Below, one piece after another: positions 1-7,039 of a DNA stretch of 10,086 nucleotides (position 1 is the first letter of the stretch; every line of letters starts with the position of its first letter). The stretch lies in the NCBI GenBank assembly GCA_003647825.1, contig QMNP01000037.1, positions 1 through 10,086 of the forward strand. The letters run 5' to 3'. The stretch is from Candidatus Cloacimonadota bacterium. Its GTDB lineage: Bacteria; Cloacimonadota; Cloacimonadia; Cloacimonadales; TCS61. The notes under the pieces are model-generated. The model was not told the origin of the DNA, made no database searches, and saw only the letters and a list, made by a program, of their open reading frames with translations. The position numbers and the translations under genes were made by a program.

Positions 1-722
1 ATCTTGAATTGATTCTTCATTTCCCCTTCAAAATAAAGAACCGTATCTACCATGTGTTCAATGATCTTCGGCCCTGCTACTGCTCCGTCCTTGGTTACAT
101 GACCGATCAGGAAAAAAGGAATATTCTTTTGTTTAGCCAGGCGAGTGAAAGTGCTGGTACATTCCCGTAGTTGAGTGATGCTTCCGGGTGCATTTTCCAT
201 GGATGAGAGATAAACTGATTGGATGGAATCGACTATTACAATATCCGGTTCCACATTTTCTACTGCCTGGATTATCTCTTCAACTTCTGTTGTACAGAAG
301 AGCAGTAGATTTTCCGATTTGCATTTGAGTCTTTCACTGCGCAGCTTGATCTGTTCCCGGCTTTCTTCACCCGAAACATAGAGAACTTTTTTTTCTGATC
401 CGGCGATTTTATCAGAAACCTGCATCATGAGTGTAGATTTTCCAATTCCCGGTTCTCCACCGATAAGCACAACCATGCCAGGCACTATGCCGCCGCCCAG
501 TGTGCCATCCAGTTCTCCTATTGTTGTCGTCATCCTGATGCTTTTATTAACCTTAATATCTTTGATCTGTTCCGGCTTGGATGAAGGTACAAATTCCAGC
601 CTGGTATTCTTTGTTTTACCTATAACTCTACTTGTTTCTTTTAAAGTATTCCAGGCTCCGCAGGCGGGGCATTTACCTGCCCATTTACCGGTTTCAGCTC
701 CACATTCGGTACAAAAAAACAT
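1..722 (-). CDS. radA: DNA repair protein RadA (Sms), N-terminal part, cut by the window edge
   Basis: RadA/Sms is a RecA-like ATPase with helicase activity that helps process recombination intermediates and branch migration. About 240 residues are visible. A four-cysteine zinc finger opens the protein (C4, C7, C18, C21; CTEC and CPAC). A GGGIVPG stretch follows at about 76-82, then Walker A GGEPGIGKST at about 88-97, then LYVSGEES, a Walker B strand reading VIVDSIQS, and the family signature GHVTKDGAVAGPKIIEHMVD. The RadA-specific KNRFG motif and the Lon-like C-terminal domain would lie beyond the left edge. The ATG at 722 is supported by AAGAAGGA immediately upstream, which starts right after the ribF stop. 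The gap to ribF is only 10 bp, so radA is probably the last visible member of the operon. The reading frame is open throughout with no frameshift. The identification is firm; completeness cannot be judged. Confidence 0.95.
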   Translation of the reverse strand, partial: MFFCTECGAETGKWAGKCPACGAWNTLKETSRVIGKTKNTRLEFVPSSKPEQIKDIKVNKSIRMTTTIGELDGTLGGGIVPGMVVLIGGEPGIGKSTLMMQVSDKIAGSEKKVLYVSGEESREQIKLRSERLKCKSENLLLFCTTEVEEIIQAVENVEPDIVIVDSIQSVYLSSMENAPGSITQLRECTSTFTRLAKQKNIPFFLIGHVTKDGAVAGPKIIEHMVDTVLYFEGEMKNQFK

Positions 723-732
723 AATTCCTTCT

Positions 733-1659
733 TTATTTGTTAGCAAAGTAACTTCGAGTTTTTATTACATCATTATTTATTTCTTCAATAAGTTCTTCTT
801 TCGATTTGAAAACCTGTTCATCCCGCAATTTCTTATGGAAAACGATCTCTACCTGTTCATGATAAATATCTCGATCAAAGTCTAATATAAAAGTTTCAAT
901 TTCTTTGATATTAACGGTTTTAAGTGTGGGGCTGTAGCCAATATTTGTTACACCTTTTAAAATTTCACTTCCCAGCAAAACATCACAAATATACACTCCA
1001 ATTCCTGGCAAAAGTTTATTCACATCATCCGGCTGCACATTTATAGTAGGAAAACCTATTTCCCTGCCGATCCGCTGACCGACAATAATTGTACCGCTGA
1101 CAGTATAATATCTGCCAAGACATTGGGCAACATCCTGCATGTCGCCTTCCCGCACAAAATCTCTTATGAGACTGCTGCTGATAATCCGGTTATGGATTTT
1201 GAATGGTTCCACCAGCTCAACTTGATAATTGTATTTCTTCTCATTCTCTTTCAGAAACTGGTAACTCCCTTGCCTGAATTTTCCGAAATGTGTATCATAA
1301 CCTGCGATAAGATATTTTGCTCCAACTTCTTCCAGAATTATCTTTTCTAAAAATTCGGTTGGTTCCATCTGAGCCATATCATGGTCGAAATCCAGAAAAA
1401 GAACACAATCAGCTCCGTACTGTTTTAATAGTTTTTCTTTTCTATCACGCTCTGTAAGCAGATAAGGGAATGTTTTTTTGTGAATGATTTCCAGTGGATG
1501 GTGATAATAAGAAATTACAACTGCCTGCCCATTTACTTGTTGGGCTTTTGCTTTTAATTGCTGCAATATCTTCTGGTGTCCCAAATGTACACCATCAAAG
1601 GTTCCCATTATTACTACGGGATTATCAAATTCACATTTTTGTTTTTTAAAATAACTCAT
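733..1659 (-). CDS. ribF: Bifunctional riboflavin kinase / FMN adenylyltransferase RibF
   Basis: RibF is a cytosolic enzyme that phosphorylates riboflavin to FMN and adenylates FMN to FAD. At 308 residues it has the usual full length. The N-terminal nucleotidyltransferase domain carries FDGVHLGH at residues 21-28 (the HxGH-type nucleotide-binding motif), GYDTHFG at 120-126 and SSSLIR at 161-166; the last is commonly SSTxIR, so it is slightly divergent. The C-terminal kinase domain carries GREIGFPTIN at 198-207, which binds flavin/ATP, and a likely catalytic Glu near 255 in an IETFILDFD strand. The start has a modest TTGGAAAA element upstream. It lies 19 bp after truB and 10 bp before radA. 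truB-ribF is a very common bacterial pairing. rpsO often follows ribF in other genomes but is absent here, where radA follows instead. Confidence 0.95.
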   Translation of the reverse strand: MSYFKKQKCEFDNPVVIMGTFDGVHLGHQKILQQLKAKAQQVNGQAVVISYYHHPLEIIHKKTFPYLLTERDRKEKLLKQYGADCVLFLDFDHDMAQMEPTEFLEKIILEEVGAKYLIAGYDTHFGKFRQGSYQFLKENEKKYNYQVELVEPFKIHNRIISSSLIRDFVREGDMQDVAQCLGRYYTVSGTIIVGQRIGREIGFPTINVQPDDVNKLLPGIGVYICDVLLGSEILKGVTNIGYSPTLKTVNIKEIETFILDFDRDIYHEQVEIVFHKKLRDEQVFKSKEELIEEINNDVIKTRSYFANK

Positions 1660-1678
1660 AATTTTCCAATTTATATAA

Positions 1679-2536
1679 TCATATAAATACTAATTTCGGT
1701 TTTAAAATGCCAGCTTCGAGTCTGGCAAAGCCAAGACATTTTCCATCTTCCGACAATACCATTATCTCACCACAATCTTCAGCTTCTATTTCTATAAAAC
1801 CACCATTTTTAAAAATACTGACATCGGCAATTTCTTTTTTGGGAAAATCAGGAAAAATCTCTGGTAAAGGTATCAATTTATTCTGCCAATTCTGTTTAGT
1901 AATATTATCCAAGTTTATCGCCATATTCAGATCCAGATGATTGATCCTACTTCTTTGCAATTCTATTGTTGTTCCAATTGTTCCTAATATCTCTGCAATC
2001 GTTTCAGAAAGAACCCTGATGTAAGTTCCTTTAGTTACTACCGTTCTGTATGTTAATTCCGGATGATCGTATTTAATTATTTCAAATTCAATGATTTTTA
2101 CAGGACGTGGTTGCAGAATTATTTCCTTATTTTTACGAGCCAGTTCATAAGCTCTTTTACCATTAACTCTTACAGCTGAATAATTGGGCGGGATCTGCTC
2201 TTCGAGTTCTAATATTTCTGGAATAATCTCTTCTATTTTTTCTTTAGGAAATGCTGAAATTTTCTGCTGCTCGACTATCTTTCCTTCGGTATCACCGGTT
2301 TCTGTTTTCATACCAAATTGCATTGTTACAAGATATTCTTTGGTGCTGGAAGAAAGTTTTTCCGCAATGCGAGTCGCTTTCCCAATACAGATGGGAAGTA
2401 ATCCTGTAGCAAATGGATCGAGAGTTCCTGTGTGACCGATTTTTTTGATGCCAGTAATTTTACGAAGTTTTCTTATAACGTCAAATGAGGTTATACCAGC
2501 TGGTTTATTTACAAGGATAACGCCAAAATCTTGCAT
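1679..2536 (-). CDS. truB: tRNA pseudouridine(55) synthase TruB
   Basis: TruB isomerises U55 to pseudouridine in the T-arm of nearly all elongator tRNAs and also acts as a tRNA chaperone. It is 285 residues long. The catalytic Asp is D40 in GHTGTLDPFATGLLP. Other family motifs are IPPNYSAVRVNGKRAYELAR at about 115-134 and KGTYIR at 169-174. The C-terminal part (about 233-285, ending LEAGILKPKLVF) looks like the PUA RNA-binding domain. The ATG at 2536 has AAGGAAG upstream at good spacing. The 51-bp AT-rich gap to nrnA is longer than most gaps in this cluster and carries a motif shared with the rbfA leader (see that entry). The later LRR motif of TruB reads LQR here, a small departure that does not touch the active site. 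Confidence 0.96.
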   Translation of the reverse strand: MQDFGVILVNKPAGITSFDVIRKLRKITGIKKIGHTGTLDPFATGLLPICIGKATRIAEKLSSSTKEYLVTMQFGMKTETGDTEGKIVEQQKISAFPKEKIEEIIPEILELEEQIPPNYSAVRVNGKRAYELARKNKEIILQPRPVKIIEFEIIKYDHPELTYRTVVTKGTYIRVLSETIAEILGTIGTTIELQRSRINHLDLNMAINLDNITKQNWQNKLIPLPEIFPDFPKKEIADVSIFKNGGFIEIEAEDCGEIMVLSEDGKCLGFARLEAGILKPKLVFI

Positions 2537-2553
2537 TAAATTCTTCCTTGAAT

Positions 2554-2569
2554 TCTAATTAGTGATTAC
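2554..2569 (-). repeat. Leader motif upstream of truB, copy A
   Basis: The minus strand reads GTAATCACTA then ATTAGA, 17 nt before the truB ATG, in the 51-bp gap after nrnA. The same string with one extra base precedes rbfA at 3945-3961. Its function is unknown. Confidence 0.5.
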
Positions 2570-2587
2570 TCTAAAATTATAAAAAAT

Positions 2588-3574
2588 TTATAGCTGCTTT
2601 CTGAATTCTTCCAGGATGATACTTTTAATTTCTTCCAGGCTGCCTTTAAGTTCACAACCGGAAGCTTTTTTGTGACCGCCGCCGCCAAATTTCACAGCGA
2701 CTTTATTCACGTTTATATGATTTGAACGTAAACTTAATCTGTATCTATTCTTGCGAACCTCTACCAAACAAGCCAATGCTTCTACATGTCTTGTGCCTTT
2801 TACCCAACGTGTTAATTTTGAAGTTGCAGTATTATCTAAACCATTCCGTTGAAGCATATTTTGTGTTGCGTGCATAAAGAGCACTCTTTCATCATCAAAT
2901 GTTTCGATAGTAGATAGGACTTCACCCACAAATTTTATTTGATCGGCTGTATTGCTAAGCAAGAAATGCTCTGTGATATATCCAGGAACAATACCATACT
3001 GCATCAATTTGGAACTAATAGAAAATGTATCAGCGTCTGTATTGCGATTTAAAAAATTATCTGTATCATTCAATATTGTCGTGTATATTGCAGTTGCAAT
3101 ATAATTTGCCTTTTCTGCAGGGAATTTTTTCAATTCCGTTTCGTACATCTTAAAGATAATAGCACCAGCTGAAACTGTTTCTGTATCGATAAATGTAGAT
3201 GCATCTTCTATGAGATTCTGCTGAACATGATGATCGATAACAACGATCTGTTTAGCAGTTGGAATCAGAGGAGTACAGATTCCCAATCGTTCTTCTTCAT
3301 GACAATCTAAAATGATGAGAAGATCGTAGATCATGTGATCGGAAAAGACCTTTGTTCGCTCTTCTCCATCTAAAAAATCGTAAATTTCGGGGCAATAATC
3401 TTCCAATACAAGATCAGCTTTCTTACCGAATTGGCTTATTATCTCCTGCAATGCCAAAGCAGCACTCAGCCCGTCACCATCAGGATTTTTATGGGTTAAA
3501 ATACAAATAGAATTATATTTATCAATTGCTTCATCTAAAATTTTCTTAATTTCGATTAACTCAGTTATCAGCAT
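2588..3574 (-). CDS. nrnA: DHH/DHHA1 phosphoesterase, NrnA-type oligoribonuclease / pAp phosphatase
   Basis: NrnA-type enzymes degrade short RNA oligonucleotides (nanoRNA) and, in many lineages, dephosphorylate pAp; they use a metal-bound DHH active site. I place the start at 3574, giving 328 residues beginning MLITELIE. GAGGA sits just upstream there, while the longer reading to 3622 would add 16 non-conserved residues and overlap rbfA by 62 bp. The metal-site motifs are HKNPDGD at 28-34, an Asp at 90 (LIILD), DHH at 114-116 and NDTDNF at about 169-174. The C-terminal DHHA1 domain has GGGGHKKASG at 297-306. The gene overlaps the end of rbfA by 14 bp, which suggests translational coupling. 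The infB-rbfA-nrnA-truB order is conserved in many bacteria. Whether this protein prefers nanoRNA, pAp or a cyclic dinucleotide product cannot be read from the sequence. Confidence 0.93.
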   Translation of the reverse strand: MLITELIEIKKILDEAIDKYNSICILTHKNPDGDGLSAALALQEIISQFGKKADLVLEDYCPEIYDFLDGEERTKVFSDHMIYDLLIILDCHEEERLGICTPLIPTAKQIVVIDHHVQQNLIEDASTFIDTETVSAGAIIFKMYETELKKFPAEKANYIATAIYTTILNDTDNFLNRNTDADTFSISSKLMQYGIVPGYITEHFLLSNTADQIKFVGEVLSTIETFDDERVLFMHATQNMLQRNGLDNTATSKLTRWVKGTRHVEALACLVEVRKNRYRLSLRSNHINVNKVAVKFGGGGHKKASGCELKGSLEEIKSIILEEFRKQL

Positions 3575-3932
3575 TATTATCCTCGTTATTCGATTCAGCT
3601 TTGATCCTGGCAAAAAGATCATCTAAATGTCGGGCATTCTCCTCTGTTTCATCATAAAAGAAGTGCAGTTCCGGTACTGAACGCATAAATTTCGCGGCAG
3701 CAATTTCTTTCTTCAAAAAGCCTTTACTGTTTCTAAATGCCTGTAGAATTTTATCGGTATGTGTATCATCCAGTGAGGTAAAAAATATTTTGGCATGCGA
3801 CATATCATTCGATAATTTAACTGCACTGATATTGATCATTCGCAGTTTTTTATCTCTCATTTTAAAATTTACCACGTTGCTTATGAGTTTGAATAACTCA
3901 CTTTCTAATCGCTGAATCCTAATTCTTGTCAT
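3561..3932 (-). CDS. rbfA: 30S ribosome-binding factor RbfA
   Basis: RbfA is a small KH-fold protein that binds the immature 30S subunit and helps 16S rRNA 5'-end maturation; it is also linked to cold adaptation. I choose the ATG at 3932, giving 123 residues beginning MTRIRIQRLE. It matches the usual family N-terminus and has GAGGAAG upstream. The longer reading to 4007 would run into infB and adds 25 residues that look like shadow coding. Recognisable family features are the strand around LSNDMSHAKIFFTSL in the middle and RSVPELHFFYDE towards the C-terminus. The tail is rich in Glu, Asn and Asp. The gene lies 25 bp after infB, and its last 14 bp overlap nrnA. Confidence 0.93.
   Translation of the reverse strand: MTRIRIQRLESELFKLISNVVNFKMRDKKLRMINISAVKLSNDMSHAKIFFTSLDDTHTDKILQAFRNSKGFLKKEIAAAKFMRSVPELHFFYDETEENARHLDDLFARIKAESNNEDNNADN
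3580..3584 (-). promoter_or_regulatory. nrnA: Shine-Dalgarno deciding the nrnA start
   Basis: GAGGA on the minus strand lies 5 nt before ATG 3574, inside the 3' end of rbfA. It supports the 328-residue NrnA and translational coupling across the 14-bp overlap. Confidence 0.8.
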
Positions 3933-3934
3933 TA

Positions 3935-3941
3935 CTTCCTC
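3935..3941 (-). promoter_or_regulatory. rbfA: Shine-Dalgarno deciding the rbfA start
   Basis: GAGGAAG on the minus strand lies 2 nt before ATG 3932 (core GAGG 5 nt away). It favours the 123-residue RbfA over the longer reading that would begin inside infB. Confidence 0.8.
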
Positions 3942-3944
3942 ATA

Positions 3945-3961
3945 TCTAATATAGTGATTAC
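3945..3961 (-). repeat. Leader motif upstream of rbfA, copy B
   Basis: The minus strand reads GTAATCACTA-T-ATTAGA, ending 12 nt before the rbfA ATG. Its first bases include the infB stop codon TAA. It matches the copy before truB except for one inserted T. Confidence 0.5.
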
Positions 3962-6363
3962 AGCGTTCTGGCAACTTCTTCCATGACATAATTCTCCAGA
4001 ACATCACCTTCTTTTATGTCGTTAAAAGATTCTATTCCAATTCCGCATTCTGATCCAGCTCTTACTTCTTTTACTTCCTCAGAATAATGCTTTAGAGATG
4101 AGAGTTTACCTTCGTGTACAAGAATATCATTTCTATATAAACGAACCAAGCCGCTATTTGTAATAGCTCCTTTCTCGACAGAACATCCGGCAATTGTACC
4201 AACTTTTTTGATACGGAAAACCTGTTTTACAGCAGCAGTTCCAAGGAATTTCTCTACGAATGCAGGAGCCAGCATTCCCTGCATAGAACCTTGTATATCT
4301 TCTATTGCTTCATAAATTATCTGATATAATTTAATTTGAACTTGTTCATCTTCTGCCAGTTTCTTAGCAGTATTATTAGCTCTAACATGGAAACCTATAA
4401 TTATTGCATCGGTTGTAGAGGCAAGGTTTACATCAGCTTCATTTACTCCACCCACACCCTTACGAATTATGTTAACTACAACTTCATCTGTACTTAGTTT
4501 TTGGAATGAATCGCAAAGTGCTTCTACAGAACCATCTGTATCTGCTTTTACGATAAGCTTGATCTCCGACATCTCATTTTCTTTGATCTTCTGGAAAAGG
4601 TTATCAAGGTTGGTTTTAGTCTGATACTTTTCTCTTTCACGACGGATATTCATCCTTTCCGAACTGATCTGACGTGCCATTTTTTCATTTTCTACTTTGT
4701 TAAGAATGTCACCAGCTTTGGGAACATCGTTCAAACCATAGACTACTGCAACATCAGATGGTTCTAGATTATTAATTTCCTTACCACGTTCATTTTCCAT
4801 TTTTCTAATGCGACCGAATGTAGCTCCGCATACAATGCTGTCACCTTTTGCCAAAGAACCTTCCTGCAGCAGAACAGTAGCAATAGTACCCATTCGTTGA
4901 TCTTTCATGGATTCGATTACGATGCCTTTACCCTGAGTATCGTAAGCAGCTTCCAATTCCATCATATCTGCAGATAGAATTATTGTTTCCAGAAGTTCAT
5001 CAATACCTTCCCCAGTTTTTGCCGAACAAGGAACCCAGAGGACTTCTCCACCGTATCCTTCCAGCATCAGGTTTTGTTTCATCAAGTCAGCGATAGATCG
5101 ATCTATATTTGCATCTTTGAGATCAATTTTATTAATAGCAACAATAATAGTTACTCCGGCAGCTTTGGCATGATCGATAGCTTCAATGGTTTGCATTTTC
5201 ACACTTTCATTGGCAGCTACAACAATAACGGCAATATCTGTAACATTTGCACCACGAGCACGCATTGCTGCAAAAGCTTCGTGGCCTGGTGTATCGAGGA
5301 AAGTAATTTTTTTACCATCGTGATCTACCTGATAAGCGCCAATATGCTGGGTTATTCCACCAGATTCTCCTGCTATAACGTTAGTAGAACGTATTCTATC
5401 CAGAATTGCAGTTTTACCATGATCCACATGCCCCATCACAGTTACAATTGGTGGACGGGATTGCTTTTCAACATCAGATTCTTCCACAGTATCTTCCAGG
5501 ATATCTGTTCCATATTCTTCCTGAAATTCAACATCAAACTCAAATTCTGTACAGATCATTTCCAGAGAATCTTTATCCAAACGCTGATTGATAGTAACCA
5601 ATTGCCCCATCATAAAGAACTTGCTTATGATCTCTGTGGCAGCGACATTCATCAATTTAGCCAATTCACTTACTGAGGTAAATTCGCTTATCGTAAGTTT
5701 ATCGGGAACAACGATTTGAGTTTTTTCATCTTTTTTGTACTTCTTTTTCTTAGAACCACCGCTCAATGTTTTCTTAATGTTTTTGCTAATTTCAGCTTCT
5801 TCCATTTCTGTAGGAACGAACTTCTTCTTTCGGTTTCCTTTCTTAAAGCTTTTCTTTTTAGCTTCCAGATGCTTGTTTTTTTCTTCAAATGTTTTCTTAT
5901 CTTTTTCTTTAGGTTTATCTTTGAACTTATTTTCCACAACTGGTTTTGGATCTAGGATATTCTTTTTGTAAATAGGTTTTGCTTCAGTTGTTTGCTTTTT
6001 ATAAGTTCCAGATTTACCTCTAGAGTCTGTTCTGGTCACCGATTTTTTGATCTTCTTCTCAACGAAAACCGGAATCTCCTGGCTGGCCGCTTTATCTGGT
6101 TGTGCTGCTTTTGCCTGTTTTGTCTCTTCGATCCTTTTTCGATCTGCCAGTACAATTTTCTTATGAATGCTTTTTCTATCGTGTTGACGTTGTTTTACAG
6201 CCTGCACTTCTTCATTGAATTTGGCACGTATTTTTGCTACAACCTCATCATCTACCGGGCTCATATGGCTTTTTAGATCTACTCCCATATCTCCCAGATG
6301 TTTCTTAAGGGCAGCTGTAGAAATCTTAAATTCTTTAGCTAATTGATGCACTCTTATCGGCAT
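3958..6363 (-). CDS. infB: Translation initiation factor IF-2
   Basis: IF2 is the GTPase that brings fMet-tRNA to the 30S subunit and promotes 50S joining. The protein is 801 residues. An N-terminal IF2-N domain (MPIRVHQLAK...) covers about 1-50. A highly charged Lys-rich linker spans about 55-215, a second IF2-N-like segment lies at about 222-275, and the GTPase domain starts near 304. GTPase motifs are G1 GHVDHGKT 311-318, GGITQHIGAY at 335-344, G3 DTPGHEAF 357-364, G4 NKID 411-414 and G5 SAK 447-449. Beta-barrel and C-terminal fMet-tRNA-binding domains follow (GVGGVNEADVNLA, then AGCSVEKGAI). The start has a strong GGGAGGAG at 6367-6374. An oddity is the segment after G3, usually close to AADDGVMPQT, which reads AANESVKMQT at about 383-392. 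A 72-bp gap separates it from the upstream gene, the longest inside the cluster. Confidence 0.98.
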   Translation of the reverse strand: MPIRVHQLAKEFKISTAALKKHLGDMGVDLKSHMSPVDDEVVAKIRAKFNEEVQAVKQRQHDRKSIHKKIVLADRKRIEETKQAKAAQPDKAASQEIPVFVEKKIKKSVTRTDSRGKSGTYKKQTTEAKPIYKKNILDPKPVVENKFKDKPKEKDKKTFEEKNKHLEAKKKSFKKGNRKKKFVPTEMEEAEISKNIKKTLSGGSKKKKYKKDEKTQIVVPDKLTISEFTSVSELAKLMNVAATEIISKFFMMGQLVTINQRLDKDSLEMICTEFEFDVEFQEEYGTDILEDTVEESDVEKQSRPPIVTVMGHVDHGKTAILDRIRSTNVIAGESGGITQHIGAYQVDHDGKKITFLDTPGHEAFAAMRARGANVTDIAVIVVAANESVKMQTIEAIDHAKAAGVTIIVAINKIDLKDANIDRSIADLMKQNLMLEGYGGEVLWVPCSAKTGEGIDELLETIILSADMMELEAAYDTQGKGIVIESMKDQRMGTIATVLLQEGSLAKGDSIVCGATFGRIRKMENERGKEINNLEPSDVAVVYGLNDVPKAGDILNKVENEKMARQISSERMNIRREREKYQTKTNLDNLFQKIKENEMSEIKLIVKADTDGSVEALCDSFQKLSTDEVVVNIIRKGVGGVNEADVNLASTTDAIIIGFHVRANNTAKKLAEDEQVQIKLYQIIYEAIEDIQGSMQGMLAPAFVEKFLGTAAVKQVFRIKKVGTIAGCSVEKGAITNSGLVRLYRNDILVHEGKLSSLKHYSEEVKEVRAGSECGIGIESFNDIKEGDVLENYVMEEVARTL

Positions 6364-6366
6364 TTA

Positions 6367-6374
6367 CTCCTCCC
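6367..6374 (-). promoter_or_regulatory. infB: Strong Shine-Dalgarno of infB
   Basis: GGGAGGAG on the minus strand lies 3 nt before ATG 6363, within the 72-bp gap after the L7Ae-like gene. It is the strongest SD in the leftward cluster, fitting a need for high IF2 output. Confidence 0.8.
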
Positions 6375-6435
6375 GCTCACACTAAACATCAACAAATTCC
6401 GTCTGCATTCGAAATATTATCAATAATGTCATTTA

Positions 6436-6762
6436 TCACTTCTTTTGTTTTTTGAGTAATGGACTTACACATTTAACTATACCTTTGGAAAAATTCACAT
6501 CTTCCACGCAGATCACACCGAGATCTCTAGTCTTGAATTCCTGCCCGAACTTCTCTTTTGTGCTGAAAACAAGGAACTTCACATTGTAAGCATCAGCAAT
6601 GTCTTTCAATTTTGTTTTTTTCTTCTCGGCAAGATCTTCTGCTACGATTAAAAGCTTGGCTGTGCTTCCGGAACAGGAACGTTCACAGGCATCAAAACCC
6701 ATTTGAACCTTTCCCGCTTTACGGGCCATATGCAGCAAATTCAAAACCTTTTGTTCATCCAT
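6436..6762 (-). CDS. ylxQ: L7Ae/L30e/S12e/Gadd45-family ribosomal-associated protein (YlxQ-like)
   Basis: This is a 108-residue member of the small alpha-beta-alpha RNA-binding family related to archaeal L7Ae, whose members recognise kink-turn RNA. In bacteria the copy between ylxR and infB is usually called YlxQ; it is not an essential core ribosomal protein and its exact role is poorly defined. Family-like features are an N-terminal helix with LLHMARKAGKVQMG, followed by AKLLIVAEDLAEKKKTKL and a middle strand VKFLVF. A later GVICVEDVNFSKGI segment is followed by a basic tail (LLKKQKK). It starts 24 bp after ylxR with a weak GGAAAG element upstream. The identification rests on position and overall pattern; K-turn binding by this protein is inference. 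Confidence 0.85.
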   Translation of the reverse strand: MDEQKVLNLLHMARKAGKVQMGFDACERSCSGSTAKLLIVAEDLAEKKKTKLKDIADAYNVKFLVFSTKEKFGQEFKTRDLGVICVEDVNFSKGIVKCVSPLLKKQKK

Positions 6763-6786
6763 TAATTTTTACTTCTTTCCAGAAAT

Positions 6787-7017
6787 TCACTTTCTGTTTT
6801 TTTTATTTTTCTTCTTCAACCATTTATCAATTTCCAACAGGCAATCATTATTGTTACAAACATAATAACCCCGGTCCGGAAATTTGTTTTCCATATCGAA
6901 TACAGCTTCCTTATCTAAAATTGCAAATCTCAACAATTCCGTTTTGACCAACTTCTTTCGGCAGATCACACAAGTACGCTGGGGTAAATGTCCAGCATTG
7001 GAAGCCTTGTTCGGCAC
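6787..7017 (-). CDS. ylxR: YlxR (RnpM) family nucleic-acid-binding protein
   Basis: YlxR is a small basic protein almost always encoded right after nusA. In Bacillus subtilis it has been reported to bind RNase P RNA and was renamed RnpM. This protein has 76 residues. The signature RTCVICRKK lies at 14-22, LLRFAI at 28-33, and PDRGYYVC at 47-54, where most relatives have a PGRGAYVC-like motif. Four cysteines are visible (16, 19, 54, 59), so metal binding is possible but not established. The C-terminus is strongly basic (KKKNKKNRK). The start codon is GTG: no ATG precedes the conserved motif, an in-frame TGA lies 9 nt upstream, and AGGTG sits 7 nt before the GTG. Confidence 0.9.
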   Translation of the reverse strand: MPNKASNAGHLPQRTCVICRKKLVKTELLRFAILDKEAVFDMENKFPDRGYYVCNNNDCLLEIDKWLKKKNKKNRK

Positions 7018-7024
7018 TTTGTTT

Positions 7025-7029
7025 CACCT
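7025..7029 (-). promoter_or_regulatory. ylxR: Shine-Dalgarno for the GTG start of ylxR
   Basis: AGGTG on the minus strand lies 7 nt before the GTG at 7017. With the in-frame TGA just upstream and no alternative ATG, it makes GTG the only sensible start. Confidence 0.8.
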
Positions 7030-7039
7030 ATAATTACTA

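Noticed and set aside
427..885. A 152-codon plus-strand open frame overlapping radA and ribF
   Set aside because: It is antisense to two well-supported genes, has no family resemblance, and its sequence is low-complexity Pro/Ser/Ile/Phe typical of shadow frames.
3575..3622. Longer N-terminus for the DHH phosphoesterase
   Set aside because: The extra 16 residues are not family-like and overlap rbfA; the ATG at 3574 has a good GAGGA upstream.
3933..4007. Longer N-terminus for RbfA
   Set aside because: It would begin within infB and add residues unlike any RbfA; ATG 3932 has GAGGAAG and gives the normal length.
5074..5676. A 200-codon plus-strand open frame inside infB
   Set aside because: It lies opposite the conserved GTPase domain of IF2; its Ser/Asn/Ile/Phe-rich product looks like the complement of that sequence.
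6364..6435. Promoter for infB in the 72-bp gap
   Set aside because: GATAATAT is -10-like but I found no matching -35 at normal spacing; the gap was left without a promoter call.
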